From the NCBI RefSeq assembly GCF_042646165.1, contig NZ_JBHRTC010000007.1: a stretch of 64,000 nt of DNA; one strand, given 5' to 3'. The stretch's first letter is position 1; each line of letters begins with the position of its first letter. Below, piece after piece: positions 42,354-49,512 of the stretch. The position numbers and the translations under genes were made by a program. The DNA is from Microbaculum marinum. Lineage in GTDB: Bacteria; Pseudomonadota; Alphaproteobacteria; Rhizobiales; Tepidamorphaceae. The notes under the pieces are model-generated. The model made no database searches. It saw only the letters and a list, made by a program, of their open reading frames with translations, and was not told the DNA's origin.

Positions 42354-43049
42354 TCACACGGCGAGATGCCGGTGGACCAGTTCGTCGGTCAGCTCGCCGA
42401 TGCCGCCGGACGCCACCACCTGGCCCTTCTCCATCATGGCGAAGCGCTGGGCGGCACGGCGCGCGAAGGCGACGTTCTGCTCGACGAGAATGACGGTCAG
42501 TTCCATCTCCTTGTTCAGGCGGATGATGATGTTCTCGATTTCCTCGACGATGTTCGGCTGGATGCCCTCGGTCGGCTCGTCGAGCAGCAGCACCTTCGGC
42601 TCGGCGGCCAGGGCCCGGGCGATCGCGAGCTGTTGCTGCTGGCCGCCGGACAGGACCCCGCCCGGCCGATCGAGGTTGTCGATCAGATAGGGAAACAGCT
42701 CGGGCACCAGATCCGGCACGACGTGCCTGCGGTCCGGTCGCGCGAACGAGCCCATCAGGATGTTCTCGCGGATGGTGAAGTCCGGGACGATCTCGCGGCC
42801 CTGCGGCACGTAGGCGATGCCGGACCTGGCACGCCGGTAGGTCGGGGCCGTGCCGATCTCGACGTCGCCGAGGCTGATGCTGCCGGTCATCCGGTCGGTG
42901 AGGCCCATCAGGGTCTTCAGCAGGGTGGTCTTGCCGGTGCCGTTGCGGCCGAGGATCGCCACGAAGCTGGCGTCGGGGACCTGCAGCGAGACGCCGTGCA
43001 GGATGTGGCTGCGGCCGTAGTAGCTGTCGACGTTGGAGAGCGTCAGCAT
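42354..43049 (-). CDS. urtE: Urea/amide ABC transporter ATP-binding protein UrtE
   Basis: A 231-residue LivF-type ATPase. It has Walker A GRNGTGKTTLL, the signature LSGGQQQQLAIARAL, Walker B VLLLDEPTEGIQPN and the H-loop position in LTVILVEQN (a Gln replaces His, as is common in LivF-type proteins). TDRMTGSISLGD and IAYVPQGREIVPDFTIRENI fit UrtE. It is the fifth gene of the transporter, 10 bp after urtD. Confidence 0.93.
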   Translation of the reverse strand: MLTLSNVDSYYGRSHILHGVSLQVPDASFVAILGRNGTGKTTLLKTLMGLTDRMTGSISLGDVEIGTAPTYRRARSGIAYVPQGREIVPDFTIRENILMGSFARPDRRHVVPDLVPELFPYLIDNLDRPGGVLSGGQQQQLAIARALAAEPKVLLLDEPTEGIQPNIVEEIENIIIRLNKEMELTVILVEQNVAFARRAAQRFAMMEKGQVVASGGIGELTDELVHRHLAV

Positions 43050-43059
43050 GCCGGGCGCC

Positions 43060-43812
43060 TCACGACACGATTCCGTGGGAACCGAGATAGGCGCGGCGAA
43101 CCTTCTCGTCGGTCTCGATCTGGGCGATCGATCCTTCCGCCAGCACCTGGCCGAGATGCATGACGGTAATCCGCTCGGCGATCTCGCGAACGAAGGTCAT
43201 GTCGTGCTCGACGACGAGGATCGTGTGGCGGCCGCGCAACTCGTTGATCAGTCGCGCCGTCTTCTGCGTCTCGGCCTGGGTCATGCCGGCCGTCGGCTCG
43301 TCGAGCAGCAGGATCTTGGGGTCCTGCACCATCAGCATGCCGAGTTCGAGCCACTGGGTCTGGCCGTGCGACAGGATCGCGGCGGGAAGTCCCTCCTCCT
43401 CGGCGAGGCCGACCAGTTCGAGCGTCGCATCGACCTTGTCCCTGGACGGCCTGGGAAAGCCGAAGCCGAGATTGGCGAAGACGCTCGGGCTCGGGCAGCT
43501 CGCCACCTCGAGGTTGCGGCGCACCGTCAAGTCCTTGAAGACGCTGGGTATCTGGAACTTGCGGCCGACGCCCGCCCGAGCGATTGCGTGCTCCGACTTG
43601 TTGGTGATCTCGTCCTCGTAGAGATAGACGTGGCCGGAGGTCGATTCCGTCTTGCCGCTGATCAGGTCCATCAGCGTGGTCTTGCCGGCGCCGTTGGCGC
43701 CGATCAGCACGCGGAGTTCGCCTTCGTCGACGATCATCGACACGCCGTCGACGGCCCGGAAGCCGGAGAACTCGACCCCGATATTGTCGATGGTGAGGGC
43801 TGCGGTTGCCAT
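43060..43812 (-). CDS. urtD: Urea/amide ABC transporter ATP-binding protein UrtD
   Basis: A 250-residue LivG-type ATPase. It has Walker A GANGAGKTTLMD, the variant signature LSHGQTQWLELGMLM typical of UrtD, Walker B ILLLDEPTAGM and the H-loop VEHDM. It starts at ATG 43812 with GGGAGG upstream. With UrtE it would form the ATPase heterodimer of a branched-chain-amino-acid-like importer. Confidence 0.94.
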   Translation of the reverse strand: MATAALTIDNIGVEFSGFRAVDGVSMIVDEGELRVLIGANGAGKTTLMDLISGKTESTSGHVYLYEDEITNKSEHAIARAGVGRKFQIPSVFKDLTVRRNLEVASCPSPSVFANLGFGFPRPSRDKVDATLELVGLAEEEGLPAAILSHGQTQWLELGMLMVQDPKILLLDEPTAGMTQAETQKTARLINELRGRHTILVVEHDMTFVREIAERITVMHLGQVLAEGSIAQIETDEKVRRAYLGSHGIVS

Positions 43813-43823
43813 GCCTGCCTCCC

Positions 43824-44987
43824 TCACTCCGCCGGCTGGACGCCGTCGGCGGCCGCTTCGACGTCTTCGCGGCTGCGCAGTCCGAGGCGCACCAGCGCCC
43901 AGTCGGCGACGTCGCTCGCGAAGCCGGCCAGGCCGCGCGGCAGGAACACCACGACGAGGACGAAGATCAGGCCGATGATCGCCTTCCAGGCCTCGACGAA
44001 GGCCTCGGTCTCCGAGACCGTCGCCTCGATGGTGTTGATCAGGATCGCCCCGATGCAGGCCCCCAGCAGCGAGGCGCGACCGCCGACGGCCGCCCAGACC
44101 ACCATGGTGATCGAGAAGGTGAGGTCCATGAAGGTCGGCGAGGCGAATTCGGCGACGATGACGTAGAGCATGCCCGCGAAGCCGGCGATCGCCGCCGACA
44201 CGGAGAAGAAGAAGATCTGGTAGACGGGAACGTCGAAGCCGAGATAGCGCGCCCGGCTGTCGGAGTCGCGGATCGCCTGCAGGATCAGGCCGGCGCGGGT
44301 CTCGGTGAGCAGGCGGACCCCGACCAGCAGCACCGAAAGCGAGATGGCGACGAGATAGTACGTCTCGACCATGTAGGGATCGAACTCGAAGCCGGCGACG
44401 GTGAACCAGCCGAGGTCGGTGAGCCCGTTGAAGCCGTTGGTCACGGGCTGGGCGTCTATCACAACCAGCCGCACCAGCAGCACCAGGGCCAGCGTGATGA
44501 TCGATACGAAGACGCCCGAAACGCGCTTCCTGAAGATGATCGTGCCGACGATCGCGGCGACCACGACCGGCAGCACGATGCCCATCGCGACGCCGAACCA
44601 TTGCGCCTGGAACGGGATCCACAGGAACGAGCCCTTGTTGATGCAGCACAGGTCGGTCAGCGCGCCGGGCTCGGCGTTCCACAGCATGAAGTCGGGAACG
44701 GGCGTGTCGGAGCCCTGCTGCAGCGAGGTGTAGCTGGCCAGCTTCAGCGACATCGCCAGCATGTAGGCGCCGATCCCGAAGAACAGGCCCTGACCGAGAT
44801 TGAGGATGCCGGCATAGCCCCACGACAGGGCGATGGCGATGCCGAGCATCCCGTAGACGAGGTACTTGGCGAAGCGGTTCAGCCAGAATTCGTCGAAGAA
44901 GTACGGCGCCAGCAGGATCCCGGCGATGAAGACGGCGTAGGCCAGATAGTCCAGGCGTCGTTTGGTGATGATGGGCTTGGCGATCAT
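43824..44987 (-). CDS. urtC: Urea/amide ABC transporter permease UrtC
   Basis: A 387-residue LivM-type permease with about ten hydrophobic segments. YGMLGIAIALSWGYAGILNL and GLILQAIRDSDSRARYLGFD are the conserved LivM segments, and the charged C-terminal tail (LRSREDVEAAADGVQPAE) is cytoplasmic. A long periplasmic insert (about residues 85-120, including a Cys-Cys pair in DLCCINKG) is typical of UrtC. It starts 4 bp after urtB. Confidence 0.93.
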   Translation of the reverse strand: MIAKPIITKRRLDYLAYAVFIAGILLAPYFFDEFWLNRFAKYLVYGMLGIAIALSWGYAGILNLGQGLFFGIGAYMLAMSLKLASYTSLQQGSDTPVPDFMLWNAEPGALTDLCCINKGSFLWIPFQAQWFGVAMGIVLPVVVAAIVGTIIFRKRVSGVFVSIITLALVLLVRLVVIDAQPVTNGFNGLTDLGWFTVAGFEFDPYMVETYYLVAISLSVLLVGVRLLTETRAGLILQAIRDSDSRARYLGFDVPVYQIFFFSVSAAIAGFAGMLYVIVAEFASPTFMDLTFSITMVVWAAVGGRASLLGACIGAILINTIEATVSETEAFVEAWKAIIGLIFVLVVVFLPRGLAGFASDVADWALVRLGLRSREDVEAAADGVQPAE

Positions 44988-44991
44988 CGTC

Positions 44992-45885
44992 TCACCGGCC
45001 CTTGAAGGAGAACAGGCCTTGGGGCTTCAGGACGATGACCATGATCACGACCCCGAACACGACGGCCCTGGCGAGAATGTCGTTGGTGACGGAGGCGACG
45101 ACGCCGTTGATCTCGCCGAGGATGCCCGCCGAAGCCACCGAACCCAGCAGGCTGCCGACGCCGCCCATCACCACCACCATGAACCCGTCGACGACCATCG
45201 ACGTGCCCATGTCGGGAAACACGGTCTTGAAGCCGGACATCATCACGCCGGCGACCCCGGCGAGACCGGACCCGTAGGCGAAGGTAAGGGCGTTCACCCG
45301 GTCGACGTCGATGCCGCAGGCCGCCGCCATCGACGGATTGCGGATGATCGCGCGGACCTGCGTGCCGATCGGTGTGCGGTACATCAGGTACCAGGTGAGC
45401 AGCGTCAGGACCGCCGTCACCAGGATGATGAACGTGCGGTAGGTGTTGATTTCGACGGCCCCGATCGAGAACGCGCCCTGCAGGAAGTCGGGCACGGTGA
45501 CGTTCTGAAGGCCCGGTCCCAGCCCTTCGACGTGGATGCCGAAGAAGGACAGCCCGAATTCCAGCCGCACCGCCTGCTGGATCAGGATCGCCACGCCCCA
45601 GGTCGCCAGCAGCGTGTCGAGCAATCGGCCGTACAGGCGCTTGACCACGATCCTCTCGATCAGCCAGCCGAGCAGCGCGGTCACGATGAAGGCCAGCAGG
45701 ATCGAGGGAATCAGGCCGATTCCGAGCCAGATCGCCGACATGACGGTCGTATACGCACCGATCATCACCATCTCGCCATGCGCCATGTTGATGACGCCCA
45801 TGGCGCCGTAGGTGATGGCGAGGCCGAGGGCGACGAGCAGCAGGATCGATCCGAGGCTGAGGCCTATGAACAGGACGTCGATCAT
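44992..45885 (-). CDS. urtB: Urea/amide ABC transporter permease UrtB
   Basis: A 297-residue LivH-type permease with eight to nine hydrophobic segments. LALGLAITYGAMGVINMAHG near the start and YRTPIGTQVRAIIRNPSMAA for the coupling loop are the family marks. Many UrtB proteins have a long N-terminal periplasmic domain; this one lacks it, which matches the shorter amide (Fmd/Ami-type) version. Confidence 0.92.
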   Translation of the reverse strand: MIDVLFIGLSLGSILLLVALGLAITYGAMGVINMAHGEMVMIGAYTTVMSAIWLGIGLIPSILLAFIVTALLGWLIERIVVKRLYGRLLDTLLATWGVAILIQQAVRLEFGLSFFGIHVEGLGPGLQNVTVPDFLQGAFSIGAVEINTYRTFIILVTAVLTLLTWYLMYRTPIGTQVRAIIRNPSMAAACGIDVDRVNALTFAYGSGLAGVAGVMMSGFKTVFPDMGTSMVVDGFMVVVMGGVGSLLGSVASAGILGEINGVVASVTNDILARAVVFGVVIMVIVLKPQGLFSFKGR

Positions 45886-45914
45886 CGCATTCCCGGGTGT
45901 TCTCAGGAGCCGCC

Positions 45915-45935
45915 GCGCGGGGGCGTGCCCCGCGC
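45915..45935 (-). terminator. Intercistronic hairpin after urtA
   Basis: GCGCGGGG (45915-45922) pairs with CCCCGCGC (45928-45935) in the short gap between urtA and urtB. It probably favours the binding-protein message over the downstream transporter genes. Confidence 0.5.
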
Positions 45936-45948
45936 AGCGAACATCCCG

Positions 45949-47205
45949 TCAGCCTTTGAGCTTGGAGGTATCGAGGCCCTTTTCGGTGCAGAACAGGGTG
46001 TCCTCGGTCTCGCCGTAGGCGACGTAGGGCAGGGGACGGATCGGCTCGCCGTAGTCGTCGACGATCTTGCCCTGGCCGTCCGGCAGCCACTCGGCGATGC
46101 GCGGGGTGAGAAACGTGTGAAGGTTCTCCGGATCGATCTTCACGTGGCCGTTCGGCGCATCGTATTCCTGGCCCATCACGCCGGCGCGGATCGCCTCCGG
46201 CGTCGCCTCGCCGGCCTTCTCGAGCGCCTGCTTCCACAGGTAGACCTGGAAGTAGGAGGACTCCAGCGCATGGTGCGTCACCGCCTTCGGGTCGTTGACG
46301 AACATGCGGTACCGCTCGATGAAGGCCTTGTTCAGGTCGGTGTCGATCGCCTGGAAGTAGGGGAAGGAGGTGTAGCTCCCGACCGCATATTCCGGCCCCA
46401 TCGCGGCGATCTCGATCTCCGAGGTCACTGTCGCGCAGATCGGCAGCTTGTCGTGCGTGAGGCCCTGGTTCTTGAACTCGCGGTAGAAGGCAACGACGGA
46501 GTCGCCGACGACGTTGGACAGCACGACGTCGCAACCCGACGACTTGATCTTGTTGACCATGGCGCCCCATTCGGAATGGCCGAGTTCCAGATACTCGTCC
46601 GCCACCCACTCGGCGCCGTTGCCTTCGATCAGGATCTTGCAGACCTTGGCCATCTCGCGCGGATAGATGTAGTTCGATCCGACGATGAAGAACTTCTTCT
46701 TGCCGAGGTTCTCGATGATCCAGGGAATGAAGTTGGAAAGCTGCTGGTTGGGAACGGCGCCGGTGTAGACGACGTTCTTCGAGCACTCGAACCCTTCGTA
46801 GTAGGTGGGGTAGAAGTACAGGTTCCTGCGCTTCTCGAAGACGGGAAGGACCGCCTTGCGGCTGGCCGAGGTGTAGGACCCGAACACCGTCGGCACCTTG
46901 TCGCTGATGACGAGCTTCGAAGCCTTCTCGTTGTAAGTCTTCGGGTCGGAGGCGCCGTCCTCGACGATGGGATTGATCTGCTTGCCGAGCACCCCGCCGG
47001 AGTCGTTGATCTCCTGGATCGCCATGAGCGTGGCGTCGGACAGGGACTTCTCGATGATCGACAGGCCGCCGGTCTGAGAGAACAGCACGCCGACGTCGAC
47101 GGTGTCGGCGGCCAGTGCGGTGCGGTGAAAGAAGTAGGGTGTCACCAGCGCGCCTGCGGCGCCGGCTGCGGTCGACTTGAGAAAGTCGCGACGGTTGATA
47201 GCCAT
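45949..47205 (-). CDS. urtA: Urea/short-chain amide ABC transporter binding protein (UrtA/FmdD-like)
   Basis: A 418-residue periplasmic binding protein. The N-terminus carries a twin-arginine signal (INRRDFLKSTAAGAAGALV, cleavage after TALAA), so it is exported folded. The mature part is a type I two-lobe protein with VGVLFSQTGGLSIIEKSL, YYEGFECSKNVVYTGAVPNQ and YIYPREMAKV, closely resembling the cytoplasmic AmiC encoded at 48172-49356. The shared ligand pocket suggests the same ligand class, urea or small amides. The ATG at 47205 has GGGAGG upstream and a structured leader of about 300 bases. Confidence 0.92.
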   Translation of the reverse strand: MAINRRDFLKSTAAGAAGALVTPYFFHRTALAADTVDVGVLFSQTGGLSIIEKSLSDATLMAIQEINDSGGVLGKQINPIVEDGASDPKTYNEKASKLVISDKVPTVFGSYTSASRKAVLPVFEKRRNLYFYPTYYEGFECSKNVVYTGAVPNQQLSNFIPWIIENLGKKKFFIVGSNYIYPREMAKVCKILIEGNGAEWVADEYLELGHSEWGAMVNKIKSSGCDVVLSNVVGDSVVAFYREFKNQGLTHDKLPICATVTSEIEIAAMGPEYAVGSYTSFPYFQAIDTDLNKAFIERYRMFVNDPKAVTHHALESSYFQVYLWKQALEKAGEATPEAIRAGVMGQEYDAPNGHVKIDPENLHTFLTPRIAEWLPDGQGKIVDDYGEPIRPLPYVAYGETEDTLFCTEKGLDTSKLKG

Positions 47206-47406
47206 GGTTCTAGAACCTCCCGTTCTGAGTGGCGCCGCTCGCCGCTGTTTCGACCGGCGCATGAAATCCCCTCGGACCGACAGCGCGCAGCCGTCGGAAC
47301 CAGCCGTTCCCGAAGTTTCCTCCGTGCACCGCAGCGGCCCGCTGCGGTGTTCATCTGGTTTGCTTGGATCGCGCCGACTCCCCTGTCGGCGCGGTGGACG
47401 AGGCAC

Positions 47407-47459
47407 AAAAAAACCCGCCAGGTTCGCATGAACCTGTCGGGCTGCTTCGCCTTGCCGAC
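47407..47459 (-). promoter_or_regulatory. Candidate AmiR (ANTAR) antitermination leader of urtA
   Basis: On the minus strand a terminator hairpin (CCCGACAGGTTC … GAACCTGGCGGG, 47414-47441) is followed by seven T's (47407-47413). Just upstream, GTCGGC (47454-47459) can pair with GCCCGAC (47436-47442) to form an alternative hairpin that uses the 5' arm of the terminator. Its loop contains GGCAAGGCG (47448-47456), also present in the amiC leader. This fits an on/off switch bound by AmiR. No gene lies in 47206-47531. Confidence 0.65.
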
Positions 47460-47531
47460 CCAACACCACTGGTGGAGCGGCGGACGTGGCTGCCGGCAAA
47501 TCGTTGCCTAACTGCTAGCCACGACTAAATT

Positions 47532-48158
47532 CTAACCACGCTTCGGACCGAAGTTCAAGAGGTTTTGGGGGTTCAGGAGATCGTGGGCATTGATGATCGC
47601 CAGCGCCATCTCGTCCATGGGCACACGCTTGGACATCGCCTGCTTGCGGATCGTCTGGTAGGCCTCCTCCTCGCTGAGGCCCTGCCGTTCCATGAGGATC
47701 GATTTCGCCTTCTGGATCTTCTGGACGCCGGCCAGCTTGCGTTCCACCTTGGCCAGGCGCTTCCCGTGTTCCGCTCTCTCCAGCCAGAGGCTGCGGGCAA
47801 TCGTCAGATTGGTGAGGAGGCCGAAGGGGCGGACGGGGCGTTCGACGACAGCCAGCGCGCCGATCTCGAGGACCATCTGCAGGGTGCTCGGGTTCTCGTA
47901 GTCCACCATGGCGATCAGGGTGGGCGGCACCCCGTCGTAGCTGCGTGCAAAGCGCAGGACGAGGTCGCGGCTCTCCTGCTCGACGACCAGCATGACGATG
48001 TCGCAATGCGACGGGATCCGGTCCGGCACCGGCCATTGCGCCTCGACACGGCAGCCGATGCGGCGCAGATGTTCCGTCAGGCTGCGTCCCTCCGCGTCGG
48101 CGGGGTGGACGACGAGGACGTTCAATCCCTTGAGGTCGCGCAGGATCTGCATGGCCAT
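47532..48158 (-). CDS. amiR: ANTAR-domain antitermination regulator AmiR
   Basis: A 208-residue protein. Residues 10-125 form a receiver-like domain without a clear phosphoacceptor Asp (ALAVVERPVRPFGL at the end). A coiled coil (about 130-155, GKRLAKVERKLAGVQKIQ) leads into the C-terminal ANTAR three-helix RNA-binding domain (about 150-200, KAKSILMERQGLSEEEAYQT; IRKQAMSKRVPMDEMA). AmiR binds tandem stem-loops in leader RNA and prevents termination when AmiC releases it on amide binding. It starts 13 bp after amiC. Confidence 0.94.
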   Translation of the reverse strand: MAMQILRDLKGLNVLVVHPADAEGRSLTEHLRRIGCRVEAQWPVPDRIPSHCDIVMLVVEQESRDLVLRFARSYDGVPPTLIAMVDYENPSTLQMVLEIGALAVVERPVRPFGLLTNLTIARSLWLERAEHGKRLAKVERKLAGVQKIQKAKSILMERQGLSEEEAYQTIRKQAMSKRVPMDEMALAIINAHDLLNPQNLLNFGPKRG

Positions 48159-48171
48159 CAGGGTGCTTTCC

Positions 48172-49356
48172 TCAACGGGTCGCGGTGACCGCCTCGGCGA
48201 GCCACCATTCGTCGAGGCTCGGGGTCAGGAAATACGGGTCGGGCTTGGCGCGCACACCGGGATTCCAGATGATCTCGAAGCGTCGGTCCGGGCCGACGCG
48301 GGCGACCCGCGGCCAGAGCCAGGTGTGATTGTTGTCGGGGTCGATTTTGACAGTGCCCTGCGGCGCCTGGAACTCGCTGCCGCGCAGCGGTTCGAGCAAG
48401 GCGGCGGGGCGATCGGTGCCTGCCGCGGCCAGCGCGTTCGCCGCCAGATGGACCTGGAAATAAGCGGCTTCCGCGCAGGCCGTGACCGGTGATTCCGCTC
48501 CGAAGCGGGACTTGAAGGCGGCGACGAAGCCGCGGCTTGCCGGCGTGTCGAGGACCTCGAAATAGGGAGCGGCCGTGATGTGTCCCTCCGCCGTTTCCGC
48601 CGACATTTCGGCGATCTCCGCCTCGCTCGTGGTCAGGCTGGCGATCGGCATTCTCGCCGGATCGAAGCCCGCCCGTCGGTAGGCCTCATAGAACATCGCG
48701 GTGGCCGATCCGACGACGGTTGAGAAAATCACGTCCGGCTTGTGTTTCTCGATCTCGCGGATGACGCGGTCGAAGTGCTCGGTCTGCGCCGACAGCGGAA
48801 CGTAGATCTCGTCCAGCACCTTGCCGCGCGACTGGACGATCAGGTCGCTCATGATGCGGTTCGACTCGTAGGGGTAGATGTAGTTGGAGCCGACGAAAAG
48901 GAACCGGTTTCCGTAGGTATCCAGCAGGTGCCGGGCCAGCGGGACCGAATTCTGGTTCGGCGCCGCGCCGGTGTAGATGCAGTTCTTTGAATACTCGAAC
49001 CCCTCGTAGAGCGTCGGGTAGAACAGCAGCCCGTCGCGGGCCTCGACCACCGGGAGCACGGCCTTGCGGGTGCTCGACATGTAGCAGCCGAAGACGATGC
49101 GGACGCCGTCCGAGATCAACAGTTTCTCGGCGAGGGCGCGGAACCGCTTGGGGTTGGACTGCGGGTCGTAGACGACCGGCGACAGGGGCTTTCCGAGGAT
49201 TCCGCCGGCGGCGTTGATCTCCTCGATGGCAAGGATCGTGGCATTGAGCTGCGTGCGCTCTATCGCGGCGGTGACGCCGCTTTGCGAGAACAGGACGCCG
49301 ACCGGCCATCCGTCGGCACTCCCCGTCTTCGCAGGCTGCACACCGTCGACCGCCAT
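48172..49356 (-). CDS. amiC: Amide sensor and AmiR-binding protein AmiC
   Basis: A 394-residue cytoplasmic binding protein of the type I periplasmic fold. It has no signal peptide. VGVLFSQSGVTAAIERTQLN, YEGFEYSKNCIYTGAAPNQN and YIYPYESNRIMSD match Pseudomonas AmiC, which sequesters AmiR until an amide binds between its lobes. The ATG at 49356 with GGAGAGG upstream is chosen; a TTG further up would sit in the leader. The UrtA-like binding protein is its paralogue. Confidence 0.93.
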   Translation of the reverse strand: MAVDGVQPAKTGSADGWPVGVLFSQSGVTAAIERTQLNATILAIEEINAAGGILGKPLSPVVYDPQSNPKRFRALAEKLLISDGVRIVFGCYMSSTRKAVLPVVEARDGLLFYPTLYEGFEYSKNCIYTGAAPNQNSVPLARHLLDTYGNRFLFVGSNYIYPYESNRIMSDLIVQSRGKVLDEIYVPLSAQTEHFDRVIREIEKHKPDVIFSTVVGSATAMFYEAYRRAGFDPARMPIASLTTSEAEIAEMSAETAEGHITAAPYFEVLDTPASRGFVAAFKSRFGAESPVTACAEAAYFQVHLAANALAAAGTDRPAALLEPLRGSEFQAPQGTVKIDPDNNHTWLWPRVARVGPDRRFEIIWNPGVRAKPDPYFLTPSLDEWWLAEAVTATR

Positions 49357-49369
49357 GAATCGCCTCTCC

Positions 49370-49447
49370 AAAAAAAAACGGCTCCGCCCCCAACCGGGGG
49401 TCCGAGAGCCGCCTTGCCCTTATTCCGGAAGCGAATTCGGTTCCGGA
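49370..49447 (-). promoter_or_regulatory. Candidate antitermination leader of amiC
   Basis: On the minus strand CGGCTC (49406-49411) and GAGCCG (49379-49384), with inner C5/G5 pairing, form a terminator followed by nine T's (49370-49378). Directly 5' lies GGGC-AAGGCG-GCTC (49406-49419), a stem with a six-base loop having A at position 1 and G at position 4, the known ANTAR loop rule. Its 3' arm is also the 5' arm of the terminator, so the two exclude each other. A second hairpin, TCCGGAA/TTCCGGA (49424-49447), lies upstream. AmiR would thus also control its own operon. Confidence 0.7.
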
Positions 49448-49512
49448 TTGCCGCAGCTTATAATCCCCGGTCGGGCGAACGCAACGGAGAAGGCGCGGCC
49501 GCGGCCACGCAA

